Of a stretch of 64,000 nucleotides of DNA, positions 46,578 through 58,700 are shown piece after piece; the first letter of the stretch is position 1; each line of letters begins with the position of its first letter. The stretch comes from Eutypa lata. Its lineage: Eukaryota > Ascomycota > Sordariomycetes > Xylariales > Diatrypaceae. A program made the translations under genes and the position numbers. The notes under the pieces were generated by a model that saw only the letters and a list, made by a program, of their open reading frames with translations, had not been told where the DNA came from and made no database searches. The stretch spans positions 4,588,001 to 4,652,000 of the forward strand of contig JAKULF010000005.1 of NCBI GenBank assembly GCA_022661535.1, in the 5' to 3' direction.

Positions 46578-49378
46578 ATGCCTCTATCTACCTCCCCGAC
46601 TACCGCGCCTCTGTCTACCGTCGTTAAGATGGAGGACCGTAAGAGGCCTGCTTTGAACAGTTCCGATGATATCGCGCCACCAAGTAAACGACAAGCCGTT
46701 AATGGCAGCAGCAAATCTAAAGAAGATGGCGATGAGGCTTGGATCGAAGTAAGTGTCACACGACCATCACCATCCACCCCTCTCGATACAATTGTTCCTC
46801 CTTCCCAACCCGCACCCACGACCTGTCGTCACATGATACTATTCCCATTACTGTCACCGTCACAACCACAAACTTCACACTTGCTAGAGGTGTTGTTTTT
46901 GATTTTCGACCAATGCTTCATTGTTTGATTATCGCTTGCTCCCGCCTCGTCACAATTCTATCTTTCCGCAGCCTCGGCATCTATGTCGTCGTTGAAACAC
47001 TCTACTCACAATCTCAGTCCTGATGTCCAGCCCTGCTGTCATCAGCCATACTTTCACACTGAGCCTGATCTACTTTGAACCCTCCGCTTCGCTTGAATAC
47101 CTTCATGGTTCGAACCACCTCGTCACCCGCTACCACCTACATTCGCGTCATCAAACATTTTTTATGCAAGGAATTGGACAACGCTGACAAATATGGACTG
47201 GTTAGGACTACCAAAAAGATGCTATATACCGACAAATGCTCGAGTACAAGCGGGAAAAGAGCACTTTAGAGACCCGACTTGATGAATACGCGAGACGAGC
47301 GACCAACCATGATGATCATCTCCGAGTCGTTGATAAATGGTGGCTACAGGTAATACTGCTTTATCTAATGGGTATAGCAAGAATGGTCTAACATTATTAT
47401 TAGTTACTTCAAGAGATAGAACTTCTAGCAGAAGGCCGTATCTCGCAGACGGGATCCGATGGTATTATGCCTCCCGAAGCGTCATTGGACCTGCTCGATA
47501 AATCGCTGACACAGCATCCAGGTCAACCATTTCCTACACACACCCACTTCCGTGGCATGGAGGAGTTCGAATCTCATTTGGGTGATAAGGCTGTTACTAT
47601 CAAGCAGAAAATCGAAGACTTATTCACGCTTTTGTCTGCATCTCGCGGCCAAGTAGCTCCTAATATTTCGGATCTGCAAGCACAGGTCAATTCTCTCTTA
47701 GCAAAACAGAAAGATTTTCTAGTGAAGTTAGATCGCCTAACTGCCGACAAGGACAGCCTTTCTGGTCAACTAGATACTGCGACACTTCGGTATATGAAAG
47801 CAGAAAGGAAACTCGATCGTATTAAGAGTGCCCAAGTTCAGAAGCTTGAACAGCAAGCCGTTGCTCAGGCCACCTCACGGCCTAGTGGAAGCGATCAGCA
47901 GAATGGCATGGATATTGATAGTCCTAACATTGGAAGTGAAGCTTTACAAATAGCCCTTGGAGAAGCCACAGCAATCGCCGACAAGCGGAAGGAGCAACTA
48001 GAAGCAGCACTAGCTGAAACTAGGTCGCTACAAGAGCAGCTCACGACACTGCAGGCCCGCCAGACGAGCCTAACCGATGAGGATTATTCACGCACTGAGG
48101 TCTTCCGGCTGTTTAAGGGACAGAACGAGGAACTTGTTAAGCGAGTAAATCACTTGGAGGCGGCCAATAAGACCCTCCAATCGATGAATGAGCAGCTAAA
48201 GAAGGAGCGGGAAGCAAGCCGCCAACAACTAGAAACCGAAGCTCAGGGACTAATTGCAGATCTTGAGGACCAGCTTCAGCAAGCCGATACTAACCTTGCT
48301 CGAATTCGAGCAACAAGAGACGAGATGTTGGCCGAGGTCACGATGCTCAGAGCTAACAAGGACCAAGAGAGAACCGCCATCGAGCACATGAAGGAACTTG
48401 TTAACGCCAAAGAAGATCGTATCAGCACGCTAGAATGCGCGCTGGAGAGGCAGCAGCCTAGCGAAGACGTTGATATGACACCCCAACCAGAGATTGACGA
48501 CTTGACACCCGAAGAGCTCCGTGAGAAGTGTAAGAAACTAGCACGGGATTACAAGTCGATCGAGAGCGAAATACCAGGATTGAGTAAGGCCATAAAGAGG
48601 TATCAGGGACTTGCAAACAACAAGGTTATGGATTTTGCCGCATTAGAGGAGCGTGTAGTGTTGGCTATTGCTGAGAAGAGCAAGGCCGACCAGAAATATT
48701 TCAACACGCGAAAGGATGCGGATCAGAAGCTAGAGGAGGTCAAGAAGTTGCGGACGCAGAACAGCAAGAGTTCCGACATCATCTCACAGCTGAAGGATGT
48801 CGAAGCTCAGAATCGGACGCTCGTCACCAACCTCGATAAGCAGTTAGCCGATATGAAGCAGACCAACTCTGCTCTAATGACCGAAAACAAGAGACTCGAC
48901 ACAAGCAGCGGTGAAGCTCTTCGACGCTTTGATGCTTTGAAACAGCAGGTTGCGGAACTGACCGAATTGGCCAAGTCTAAGGATGCAACCACTGCGACAT
49001 CAAAGGAACGATCTACCACTTTGGAGACCGAAGTGGAGAAATTCAAGGTGCGCCTTGACACTACGTCGAAGGATCGTGATAAGTGGAAGGCCAAGAGCTT
49101 GAGCAATTCCTCTGAAGAGGAAGACATGTTGCGCGTAAGTCACTCACCAGTAGGCATGTTTGAGTTTTGCTGGGACATGTCAAGGCTAACAACAAGGACA
49201 ACAGAAACTAGCAACTTGCTCGATTTGCCGAACTAATTTCAAGGACACTGTGATCCGAACCTGCGGGCATGTCTTTTGCAAGGGCTGTGTCGACGACAGA
49301 ATAGTGAACCGTATGCGAAAATGCCCAGCATGTAACAAGCCTTTCGACCGATCGGATGGTATGGCCATCCACTTATAG
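46578..49378 (+). CDS. BRE1: E3 ubiquitin ligase BRE1 (histone H2B monoubiquitylation)
   Basis: Four exons: 46578-46748, 47206-47349, 47404-49134, 49205-49378; 739 residues. BRE1 with RAD6 monoubiquitylates histone H2B during transcription. The N-terminus carries [20 protein letters not shown] and, across intron 1, [22 protein letters not shown]. The whole middle is coiled coil (residues ~90-680, Lys/Glu/Gln/Leu heptads). The C-terminal C3HC4 RING has C687, C690, C702, H704, C707, C710, C722 and C725 ([28 protein letters not shown]) and ends MAIHL as expected for the family. The RING exon is separated by a 70-bp intron, so the coiled-coil ORF alone would lack it. An internal ATG at 46629 (MEDRK) is an alternative start. 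Intron 1 is unusually long (457 bp). After the TAG the frame stays open for 24 codons. Confidence 0.94.
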
Positions 49379-50103
49379 GATAATGTGGATCAGCCACTGG
49401 AGTTTGTGGACGTTGCGACCGATACCGAGATGGAAGACTACGACGAACTGTAAAGTAAGATTTCGCGGACGTGTTTGGGAGACGACATGTAAGAGTCAAC
49501 TGTGTACATAATACGATTGCTGAGTAAAGGGGCGTTCATTTGTCGTCGGACAAGACGAACGAGTTATTCATTATAGCTCGTTTTAGAGATCCGACAACGG
49601 ACGGTTCATGCAGGCCGGCAGGCAGGTCCCGGTATTGGACCTTTTTAATCAATATACCATTGCGACTCTCGCGCTTGTGTTACACTAAAGAAAGAGGAAA
49701 TGGCTACGGGAAAGCCATGCATGGAAATTATACATTTCTAGACGTTCAGACGCTGCTGTTCACTGTCCCAAGGTGCTCATCTAAATCCAGATTTGCGTAA
49801 ACTTTGCATTCTGCCTGTTTAAGACTACCACCTCTAACCCATAACTTGGTTCTTACTTTTGACTACATTATGGAAATACCAGTGCTGTCCTTATTTATAT
49901 GGCCTTTGGAGGAGGGTTTGCATGCTTATCATAGTAATAGACTACCCAATGCCACATCAGGATTTTAAGATCTTCGTTTTGTATCGCGTTCTAATACATC
50001 GTTGATTGTAATATTCATGCTAGTCAGGGTGGTAGTATATAAGCTTGGTTGATAGACAGTTCGACAGACAAGCCTCCCATCCCATGGCTGAACTCAAGGT
50101 TTA
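49379..50103. other. Convergent intergenic spacer
   Basis: Between the 3' ends of BRE1 (+) and the SARAF-like gene (-). The first 72 bases continue the BRE1 frame as an acidic open stretch ending in TAA at 49451-49453. Nothing else is recognised. Confidence 0.55.
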
Positions 50104-51246
50104 TCATCTTCGGCTCGTGGACCCGAAGCCGGTGCTCGCGTATCTGTCGGAAGACGTCGAGCCCGAACCTCCAGAACGCGAACTTGAACCCCAGCTACTA
50201 CTACTACTGCCGCCGCCGCCGCCGTCATAGCTGTTGCGCAACCTGCCACTGTCATTCCTGCTGCTGCTGTTGTTCCGATTTCCGAAACTATTAGCCGCGT
50301 ATCCAGCTGCCGCACCTCCGGCCAACCCGCTCCAGAACCCCGGGCGCCACCCTTCAGCTTGCGATGAGGAATACGACGGTTTCGTCCCGGGATACGGCGG
50401 TGGCGGGTCATCCCAACCACCGCCACCGCCGCCGCCACCACCGGGCCAGAATCCGCCTCCTCCAGCACCACCGCCTCTCCGCGGGGCCCGCCTGACGCGG
50501 CCATTGCCACCACCGTTACCGGCAGCGCAGCAGGCCGAGACCAGGATCCAGAGGGCGACAGCGACGAAGACGACGCCGAAGATCCAAGCAGACCAGTCGA
50601 TAGCCTCTTCCTCCCCATCCTCTTCTGCTCTTCCCCCCTCCCAGAATAAGCCCCCACCTCCGTTCTTTTTCGATGTCTTCCCGACGAGCTCGGGGAACCG
50701 CTCCTCGCCGCGCTCCGTCAGCGCCATCCGGTACTCGACGCCGCAGCTGCCGCGCAGCACGTGGGGGTCGTCGGGCCCGGCGTAGCCCTCGCAGACGACG
50801 TCGGTCGAGCCCAGCCGCAGCTCCGGCGGCAGCGGTGCCGTGCACGACCACTGCGCGTCCGAGGCCCCGCCGTAGCCCCCGCCCTCGTTGGTGCACCGCA
50901 TTACGTCTATTTCGTGCACTGTTTGGGTGTGCGAGGCAGGCATTTGGTTTTGAAGTCAGCGATAGTACAAAATTAAAATTAATTTTAAAAAAGTCATTTG
51001 TTGTTATATGTGCTGATACTCACGTCGACACACTGCTTTCGGCGATATGCATTTCAGCTGCGGAATCGAGGATACCCGCCGGTGCGTGGTCGGACGCCCG
51101 GCTCGGAGCGTCAGGGTCTCGACATCCGAGAGGAGGATCGCATCGGGTGATGGGGTCTTGGCTTTGTCTGATTTTTTTGCGATGGTCGATGTTGGGCTAG
51201 AGACGAGAACAAGGATGGGGAGGAGGAGGGTGGAGGTGAGGTGCAT
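50104..51246 (-). CDS. SARAF-like (TMEM66 family) ER membrane protein
   Basis: Two exons, 51024-51246 and 50104-50918, with a 105-bp intron (donor GTGAGT, acceptor CAAACAG); 345 residues. In animals SARAF is a single-pass ER protein that slows store-operated calcium entry by acting on STIM1. Features seen: a signal peptide (MHLTSTLLLPILVLVSSPTS); the family signature DVETLTLRAGRPTTHRR and SSIPQLKC in exon 1; then VMRCTNEGGGYGGASDAQWS, STDVVCEGYAGPDD and HVLRGSCGVEYRM with conserved cysteines in exon 2. A transmembrane helix lies at ~184-207 (SAWIFGVVFVAVALWILVSA). The cytosolic tail is Gly/Ser/Pro-rich with PPPPYPGTKPSYSSS and ends RYASTGFGSTSRR. The order lumenal domain, membrane helix, low-complexity tail matches SARAF. 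The fungal role is inferred only. Exon 2 is very GC-rich. Confidence 0.9.
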
Positions 51247-52406
51247 CTTGGCGTGGGTTGATCTTGTTGATGTCGATGTCGATAACAGCGTCGGCGTCGG
51301 CGTCGGAAAGGGACTGCGTAGGTAGGTAGATAGATGGGTTCGATCGGGTTCCGCTCAAAGACGGCCTCAGCCCGTGGAATGGGAGTGACTGACACACCAC
51401 AGGGAGCAAAAAAAGAAAAATGACTGCGGGGTAGTTAGTCACACCGTTTTTGGTCAGATCTTTGATTTGCTGGCTCGACTAGTCAGGTAGTAAGTATCTC
51501 GATGTGGTTTGATGATATAACTCGAAAAGGAGGGCGGTAGAAGTTGATGAGATTTTAGCTCATATTGGTGGCCATGGATCATCACACTGGTGAAGATATA
51601 AGAAGAATAGGTTCACATTATCGAGGACGACACTGCCAAAGTGGCGTTATATGTCAAAGGAAGAGGACAGTTTTCAAAAGTTGATTGATTGACACAATAA
51701 CTAGGTAAGGCTGAATACGGATGGAAGTTGCCTACGTCATGATGGCGAGGCTGAATCAAAGGCAGACATAGTTACAAGTCCAAAGGCAAACCAACAAACA
51801 ACATTCAGATGCCAGTTCCTTTTTCCAGGTCGCCATTTGTTGCCGCACACTAATGTAGGTAACTACTACTACCTCTAACGAACAAAAACCTTTGGCCACC
51901 AATTACTATGTAGTTAATGCGCCTAGGCCTTTAGCGACGTTCTGCAGCTGACGGGGCGGGAACCGGGAGCACGTACATACATAGTAGTTATGTAAATTAT
52001 AACTATAATCAATTGATTATAATAATAATAAGTACATACCAATACATAGTTGTAACTAAAGCTAAGTATGTACTTGAATGCAGTCATCTCTGTCCTCGGC
52101 AACTCTTGTCTCCTATTCGTCAAACCGGCTACCGGGATCAGCTGTTCGCTTGTAAAATCCATTATCCGATAGTTATGGGGATCAGGGTCCGCCAAGGACC
52201 TCATCCTCTCCATATTCGTTCTTTGCGTGCATAGGAGCTTGACATCCAGACATCTTGACTTGATCTCAACTAGCTCTTGGCTAGACAACTAGATAGATCT
52301 CTTCTTATCCTTAGGCCGTCAAGGGGTCTTACTAGAGTAAATCTTGGCCTACATATAGTTAATATCGTTCTAGAAAATCTGGGATTCTCGAATGGCTAGC
52401 TGTGCC
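51247..52406. other. Intergenic spacer upstream of the SARAF-like gene
   Basis: No supported gene; AT-rich with scattered TAGGTA words. It should include the SARAF-like promoter and ends at the target-site duplication of the transposon. Confidence 0.55.
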
Positions 52407-52415
52407 AAGGTGCTG
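52407..52415. repeat. Left 9-bp target-site duplication
   Basis: AAGGTGCTG, immediately outside the left terminal inverted repeat. The identical sequence follows the right terminal repeat at 53197-53205. Confidence 0.85.
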
Positions 52416-52493
52416 GCGTACGGATTTTCCGACGGTGTCTAACCTATTACGGAAGTGCCCTATGTACTGGCTCATTATCTACCTTTGTATACC

Positions 52494-52566
52494 TAACTAA
52501 CTACCTACCTACACTTACCTACTTACACTTACTTACTTACACTTACCTACCTACACTTACTTACCC
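52494..52566. repeat. CTTAC/CACTTAC-type tandem repeats, left arm of the element
   Basis: Imperfect CTACCTACCTACACTTAC units. They are roughly the reverse complement of the GTAAGTGT-type repeats of the right arm, giving the element a partial foldback structure. Confidence 0.8.
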
Positions 52567-52663
52567 ATTGGCCTGCGTATAAACACAGAAAAGCTGCTAT
52601 TTTCATATTAAGTAAATTAAGTATATACGTAAAAAGCTAGCGCTTGTATACGTAAATACGTAG

Positions 52664-52730
52664 GTAGGTAGGTAAGTAGATAGGTAGGTAGGTAGGTAGG
52701 TAGGTAGGTAGGTAGGTAGGCAGGTAGGCA
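52664..52730. repeat. (TAGG)n tetranucleotide array inside the element
   Basis: About a dozen nearly exact GTAG units, degrading into GCAGGTAGGCA and GGCACGTACGTACGTATGTA duplications at 52736-52775. Confidence 0.9.
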
Positions 52731-52773
52731 AGTAGGCACGTACGTACGTATGTAGGCACGTACGTACGTATGT

Positions 52774-52992
52774 AGGTGTGTAAGTGTGTAAGTGTGTAAG
52801 TGTGTAAGTGTGTAAGTGTGTAAGTGTGTAAGTGTGTAAGTGTGTAAGTGTGTAAGTGTGTAAGTGTGTAAGTGTGTAAGTGTGTAAGTGTGTAAGTGTG
52901 TAAGTGTGTAAGTGTATAAGTGTGTAAGTGTGTAAGTGTGTAAGTGTATAAGTGTATAAGTGTATAAGTGTATAAGTATATAAGTGTATAAG
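52774..52992. repeat. (TGTGTAAG)n octanucleotide minisatellite
   Basis: About 20 near-perfect 8-bp units, turning into TGTATAAG variants after ~52912. The strand bias is complete (G on one strand, C on the other). It creates a fake 134-codon Thr/Leu/His/Tyr-repeat ORF on the minus strand, which is not a gene. Confidence 0.95.
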
Positions 52993-53196
52993 TAAGTATG
53001 TAAGAAAGTGAAGCTATTCAAAGATACGTAACTAAGGTACGTTAATAATTAAGTAAAAGATACGGCGGCGTCGCATCGTATTAGCTTTAAGGTATAAGTA
53101 ACTTAAATGTATATTATAAGATGGTACATGACGAAATTCCAAAACAGGTTAAACACCGTCGGAAAGTTTTTGAACATCGTCGGAAAATCCGTACGC

Positions 53197-53205
53197 AAGG
53201 TGCTG
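53197..53205. repeat. Right 9-bp target-site duplication
   Basis: AAGGTGCTG, identical to 52407-52415, immediately outside the right terminal inverted repeat. Confidence 0.85.
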
Positions 53206-55759
53206 AAGTGAAATTTTGAGTTCAAGGCTGACATGGTAAGGTAAGGCAACCATTACTTACCTACTTAAGTATGTACTTCGTACATCTTAACCATGTATGA
53301 TAGTTACACAGATCTTAAAAGATGTTCGTCCCCCTCTTCACCGTACTTGTCATCCCGGTTAGACTTTTAACACGAAATGAAGCTTATTTCTGTTGCAGGC
53401 CGGGTTACTCATAAAGTGCAAAAGGAACAACCCCCTGGGGTTAACTCGTCCTTCTTGCTCACGTCCATCAATGATCTTTTTAGGTATATGCAAAAGAGCA
53501 ACACGATATTCATAGGCAGGCTGCAAGTTGCCGCTGCATTACTTACGCGTGCCGCATACATGCACGCCCACGGCACGGTTCGGCGTGACTGATCGGGGAC
53601 GGGGACGCCTTGGAATGTCTCAATAGCCATTCGAATTTTGGTTTTATCTACTATTTCACGCGCCCACACACAACCTTACAGGCGGAATTCGGGCACAATC
53701 AATCCCGACCGGCTGCGACCTTAATATGTATGGATCTGGTTTTGTTCTAGATTCTGTTATGTCCATACCTAGGTAGTTAAATGATCAGGTCTCTAACTAG
53801 GTAGGGTACCACTCTCCGGTAGGTGGTGCTCGGACAAGTTTGCCGACTATCTCCGGTTCGGTGCCACTGTAACGCTATGATGTATTATTATGTACCTATG
53901 CAGAAGAACACAAGAAAAAAAAATACACATTGGTTGATATCTGCGTATACGTGGTTTTTCGTATATGTCTTCGTATATGTCGTATGTCGTATAGTCGTAT
54001 TTTATCTTGCCTACATACCAAGCCCTACCCCTACCTATGGATGTATCCTCCGACGTCCGCTCGGTCGCTCGGACAACTTCATTTTCCGTTGCCCGATAGA
54101 AATAAAAGACAAGCTTCGGAATCGATATGTTAGATCTCACATATATATTTGCATTATGATATGCATTATATTCCAGATGCCATCAAGTGTCTCAGTCATG
54201 ACGTGGCCAGAATATCATGGAGGTGGTGTACTATGTAATTATAGGCAGATGGGGATGATAAGCCTTTAATTCACCTGCCGCTTTATACGTATGTATAGTA
54301 GAAATGCGATAGGTAATTAGTTAACTAAAGAAGATCAAATGAAAGTTGTTTCTTGGATCCCTGTCTAAGAGCTTCTTGGCTTGGGGAAAACTCCATAATT
54401 ACATAAATATCTAACTAATACCCGGTTAAAAATTACTTACCTAGGTAATGCCGTAAATAATTATAGCAAACATAATATACTACACCTAGTTAAGATCAAC
54501 CTCGCAGTCAGATCACACTGGCAGTACTTCATATGTTCATCTGATATTGTAAGTTACGTGCTTGCTATAGGATAGTAAGAAGTGGTGAGGAGTTAGGGAG
54601 TAACTTATTAGTATTCCTTAGTTCTAGACCATGTATTAAGTACATACGTAACTAACGGGTGAAACAAGATAAACTAAAACAGTCTCCGAGATAGCGCGAC
54701 CATCGTACCCTCCGTATTTCGTACTCTCACCTACAACGTGCTACATACATACATGGCAGCATGGTTACATACATACCGGAAAGTGGTGGGAGACAGAGCA
54801 ACAGTCTGGCTACAGTACCTACCTAGGCATGTAGTTACACACTCTACAAGGAGTCTCACCGTCTGGGGCTGCCTATTTTGCATAGAGACTCAAGAGTCAA
54901 GAGATGCATCGCATCAGTGGTAAGTGGGCATCCAATTACAAGTAAATCGGAGTGTTTTCAGTGGTCAGGTCGGCAACTTACCACATAAGCTTATGCACGT
55001 GCCAAGGTCGCCCCTCATGATTTTCTCTCTCTTGTACTCCGAACCCCGTCCGCAGTGAATCTTTGCCGACCTGAGTCCCCACAGTACCCGAATTCCGCTA
55101 GAGAACCCACGCCCAAATGAAATTATGCACGGAATTCATAGATTCCGCGCAGAATTCTACGTATACACATCCATGGATGTACATACCTGCATACCTACCT
55201 ACATACATAGGCAAGGTCTCGCATTCGGGTTGAAGAGGCGTTCATATAACTAGTTACCTACCTACATACGTATACATATTAAAGCTAATGTCCCATTCCT
55301 TAATACTAGATCGTAAACTTGAGCTCGAAGTCTATGTACCTAAGTTCAAGCCATCGTTATAATCAAAGGTAAAAAGGTAAACAGCGCCTAGAGAGATATT
55401 CTACTTATTATTAGTATTCAATTCGGACCTCGAGGGTCGTCTCATCCTATTACCTTCCTCATCACCTGTCACGAGTATTCAATTATAAAAATTGCATGGT
55501 CGGTCCTAGCTCCGCGCCTTCTTCACCCGATATTTGCTTCAGTGGTTTGTATATCTGTCTAACATTGATTTGTTTGTGACAGATGAGTGCAAACAGAAGG
55601 GGGTAAAACAACACATTCTAGTTTGAGTCGGCTCAACTCGCCAATAGTGTTATACCGAGGGGTATCAATAATTATATCGATTTAAGAATCATTATTGAAC
55701 AATCCTCTTATTGAAACCACGCTCTCGCATCCGGCCCGGGAGGTCAACAGCCCGCCACT
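53206..55759. other. Intergenic spacer, upstream of the ABC transporter
   Basis: No supported gene. AT-rich, with TACCTAC words (53250-53275, 55190-55270). The ORFs at 53823-54269 and on the opposite strand overlap and are not protein-like. The last ~300 bp should hold the transporter promoter. Confidence 0.55.
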
Positions 55760-58700
55760 ATGGCCGAATTTTCATCAGAAAAGCCTGGAAGGGCTATCGG
55801 TGAAGGTACATCACCGCCCGTCTCCAGTCACAGCTCTACCGATGACACGCGCATAGCCACTGGGAATCTGGAAAAGGCCGACTCCAAGGTGCTCCAGGTA
55901 ACAGACCAGTCTAGCGATGACCCGTACGCTCATCTTCCCGAGCACGAGGCGTTGATTCTCAAGAGACAAGTCATAACTCCCGAAGTCAAGGCCGGCGTCG
56001 CTACTCTATACCGATATTCCACGCGATCTGATCTATTCATCATGGCCATAAGCGCCGTGTGTGCTATAGCTGGTGGTGCCGCACTGCCTCTCATGACGGT
56101 CATTTTCGGTAATTTGCAAGGCACGTTTGAAGACTACTTCAAAGGGCAAACCGCGTACGACGACTTCATGGATACGATGACTGGACTGGTCTTGTACTTC
56201 ATCTACCTAGCGATTGGTGAATTCGTTACTATCTACGTTGCGACTGTCGGCTTCATCTATACCGGAGAACACGTCAGCGGGAAGATCCGAGAACATTATC
56301 TCGCGAGTTGCATGAGCCAAAACATTGGCTTCTTCGATAAGTTGGGTGCTGGTGAAGTTACCACTCGAATCACGGCCGACACGAACTTGATCCAGGAAGG
56401 GATTTCCGAGAAAGTCGGCCTAACTCTCACGGCTGTTGCAACTTTCGTTTCCGCCTTCGTTATCGGCTTCGTTTTCTACTGGAAGTTGACGCTTATTTTG
56501 ACCTCGGTTGTCTTCGCCTTACTATTGGTTATGGGAACAGGATCGCGGTTCATCATCGGGTTCAACAAAGATTCCATTCAGGCTTATGCGTTGGGAGGCA
56601 CAGTCGCCGAAGAAGTCATCAGCTCCATCCGTAATTCCGTTGCGTTTGGTACGCAGGAACGCTTGGCCAAGCAGTACGACGTGCATCTTATCCGGGCCGA
56701 GCATTTTGGCTTCAGGGTCAAAGCGACAATTGCTTGCATGGTAGCTGGTATGATGCTGGTTCTGTACCTGAATTATGGCTTGTCCTTCTGGATGGGCAGC
56801 AAATATCTCGTGGACGGCGTCATCCCCTTATCAACTGTCTTGATCATCATGATGTCCATCATGGTCGGAGCGTTCAACTTGGGCAACGTAGCCCCCAACA
56901 TCCAAGCCTTCGGGACGGCTCTAGCTGCAGCCGCCAAGATCTTCAACACCATTGACCGACAATCTCCTCTGGACCCCACTGTGGACGAGGGTGGAAAGCT
57001 AGAAAAGGTTGAAGGCAACATTCGTCTAGAGCATATCAAGCATATCTACCCATCTCGACCTGAGGTGGTTGTCATGAAAGACGTAACGCTAGACATCCCA
57101 GCAGGCAAGACAACCGCGTTGGTAGGAGCTTCTGGATCCGGAAAGAGTACCATAGTTGGATTAGTCGAAAGATTCTACGATCCCGTCGCCGGGAGCGTTT
57201 ACTTGGACGGCCATGATATCAGCACGCTAAATCTTCGGTGGCTACGTCAACAAATTTCGCTAGTCAGCCAGGAGCCTACTCTGTTCGGTACAACCATCTA
57301 CGAAAACATTCGGCACGGTCTAATTGGCACACAATTCGAGGATGCAAGCGAGGAGAAGCAGAGGGAGCTTGTGTACGAGGCTGCCAAGGAGGCTAATGCC
57401 CACGACTTCGTTTCAGCACTGCCGGAAGGCTACGAAACCAATGTCGGCCAACGTGGTTTCCTGCTATCCGGTGGTCAAAAGCAGCGTATTGCGATCGCGA
57501 GAGCCGTCGTTTCTGATCCCAAGAGTAAGTCAATATTAGGTACTTATAGTTTGTTAAAATAAAAGCTAACCTGAAATTCAGTCCTCCTACTCGACGAAGC
57601 CACCAGTGCGTTGGATACAAAGTCTGAGGGTGTGGTCCAAGCCGCTTTGGAGGTTGCCGCTGCCGGTCGTACTACTATCACCATTGCACACCGTCTTTCG
57701 ACTATCAGAGATGCCCACAACATTGTTGTCATGACAGAAGGCTCTATTGTCGAACAGGGCACCCACGACGAACTACTCGAAAAGAGGGGCGCATACTACA
57801 AGCTCGTCAGCGCGCAAAACATCGCTGCCGTTGATGAGTTGACGGCCGCTGAGCAAGAGGCACTCGACGCTGGGGACGACGAGATCGTCCGCCAGGCATC
57901 CCATAATAAGGGAGAGGCTGGTTATATCGAAGATCCAGACGACAACATGCGCGCGAAACTCAACCGAACGAATACCCAAGGCTCAGCGTCCAGCAAAGCT
58001 CTTCAAAGTCGTAAGGCGGAAGAGGAACAGAAATACGGCCTGTGGACCTTGATCAAACTCATTGCAGCTTTCAATAAGTCAGAATGGAAGCTGATGTTAT
58101 GGGGACTTGGCTGGTCGATAATTTGTGGTGGTGGAAATCCTACTGGGGCCCTTTTCTTCGCCAAGCAGATTATGGTATGTATTACCCGATCTATAACTTC
58201 CCTCACTTGATTGAGTGCGTTAACTGAACTGACCGTACCTCCAGACCCTTAGTGTTCCTCTCAACGACGCGACGGCTGGTACCATCAAGCACGACAGCGA
58301 CTTCTGGAGTGCCATGTATCTTATGTTGGCGTTTGTCATGTTCATCTCTCAAATCGCACAGGGAGTCGCTTTCGCCTATTGCTCGGAGCGTCTTATCCAC
58401 CGTGTCCGAGACCGCGCTTTCCGCACTATGCTTCGCCAAGATGTGTCTTTCTTCGATAGGGATGAAAACACTGCCGGTGCCTTGACTTCATTCCTCTCAA
58501 CTGAGACGACACACATTGCTGGTCTTAGCGGCGTTACGCTTGGCACGATACTAATGGTCGTCAGTACGCTTGTCTCGTCCCTGGTTCTAGCACTAGCCAT
58601 TGGCTGGAAGTTGGCTCTTGTGTGCATATCTACTGTCCCTGTCCTCCTGGCATGCGGCTTCTTCCGTTTCTGGATGCTGGCCCACTTCCAGCGCCGCTCC

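Larger units (their letters stand above)
52416..53196. mobile_element. Non-autonomous DNA transposon (MULE-like MITE), 781 bp
   Basis: The ends are perfect 19-bp terminal inverted repeats, GCGTACGGATTTTCCGACG at 52416-52434 and its reverse complement at 53178-53196. A perfect 9-bp direct duplication AAGGTGCTG (52407-52415 and 53197-53205) abuts them. A subterminal copy of CCGACGGTGTYTAACC occurs in both ends (52430-52445; reverse strand ~53146-53161). There is no transposase ORF, so it needs a trans-acting enzyme. A 9-bp duplication is typical of Mutator-like elements, including fungal Hop; the superfamily call is inference. The interior is nearly all tandem TAGG and TGTGTAAG units on the right, with CTTAC/CACTTAC words in the opposite orientation on the left, so single strands could fold back. 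The perfect terminal repeats and target site suggest a recent insertion. Confidence 0.85.

Noticed and set aside
50094..50896. Alternative-frame Gly/Pro/Arg-rich ORFs over the SARAF-like exon 2
   Set aside because: Frame shadows; only the frame with SCGVEY and the membrane helix is protein-like and splices to a signal-peptide exon.
52617..53021. 134-codon minus-strand ORF of Thr/Leu/His/Tyr repeats
   Set aside because: It is a translation of the TAGG and TGTGTAAG tandem arrays inside the transposon; no non-repeat protein content.
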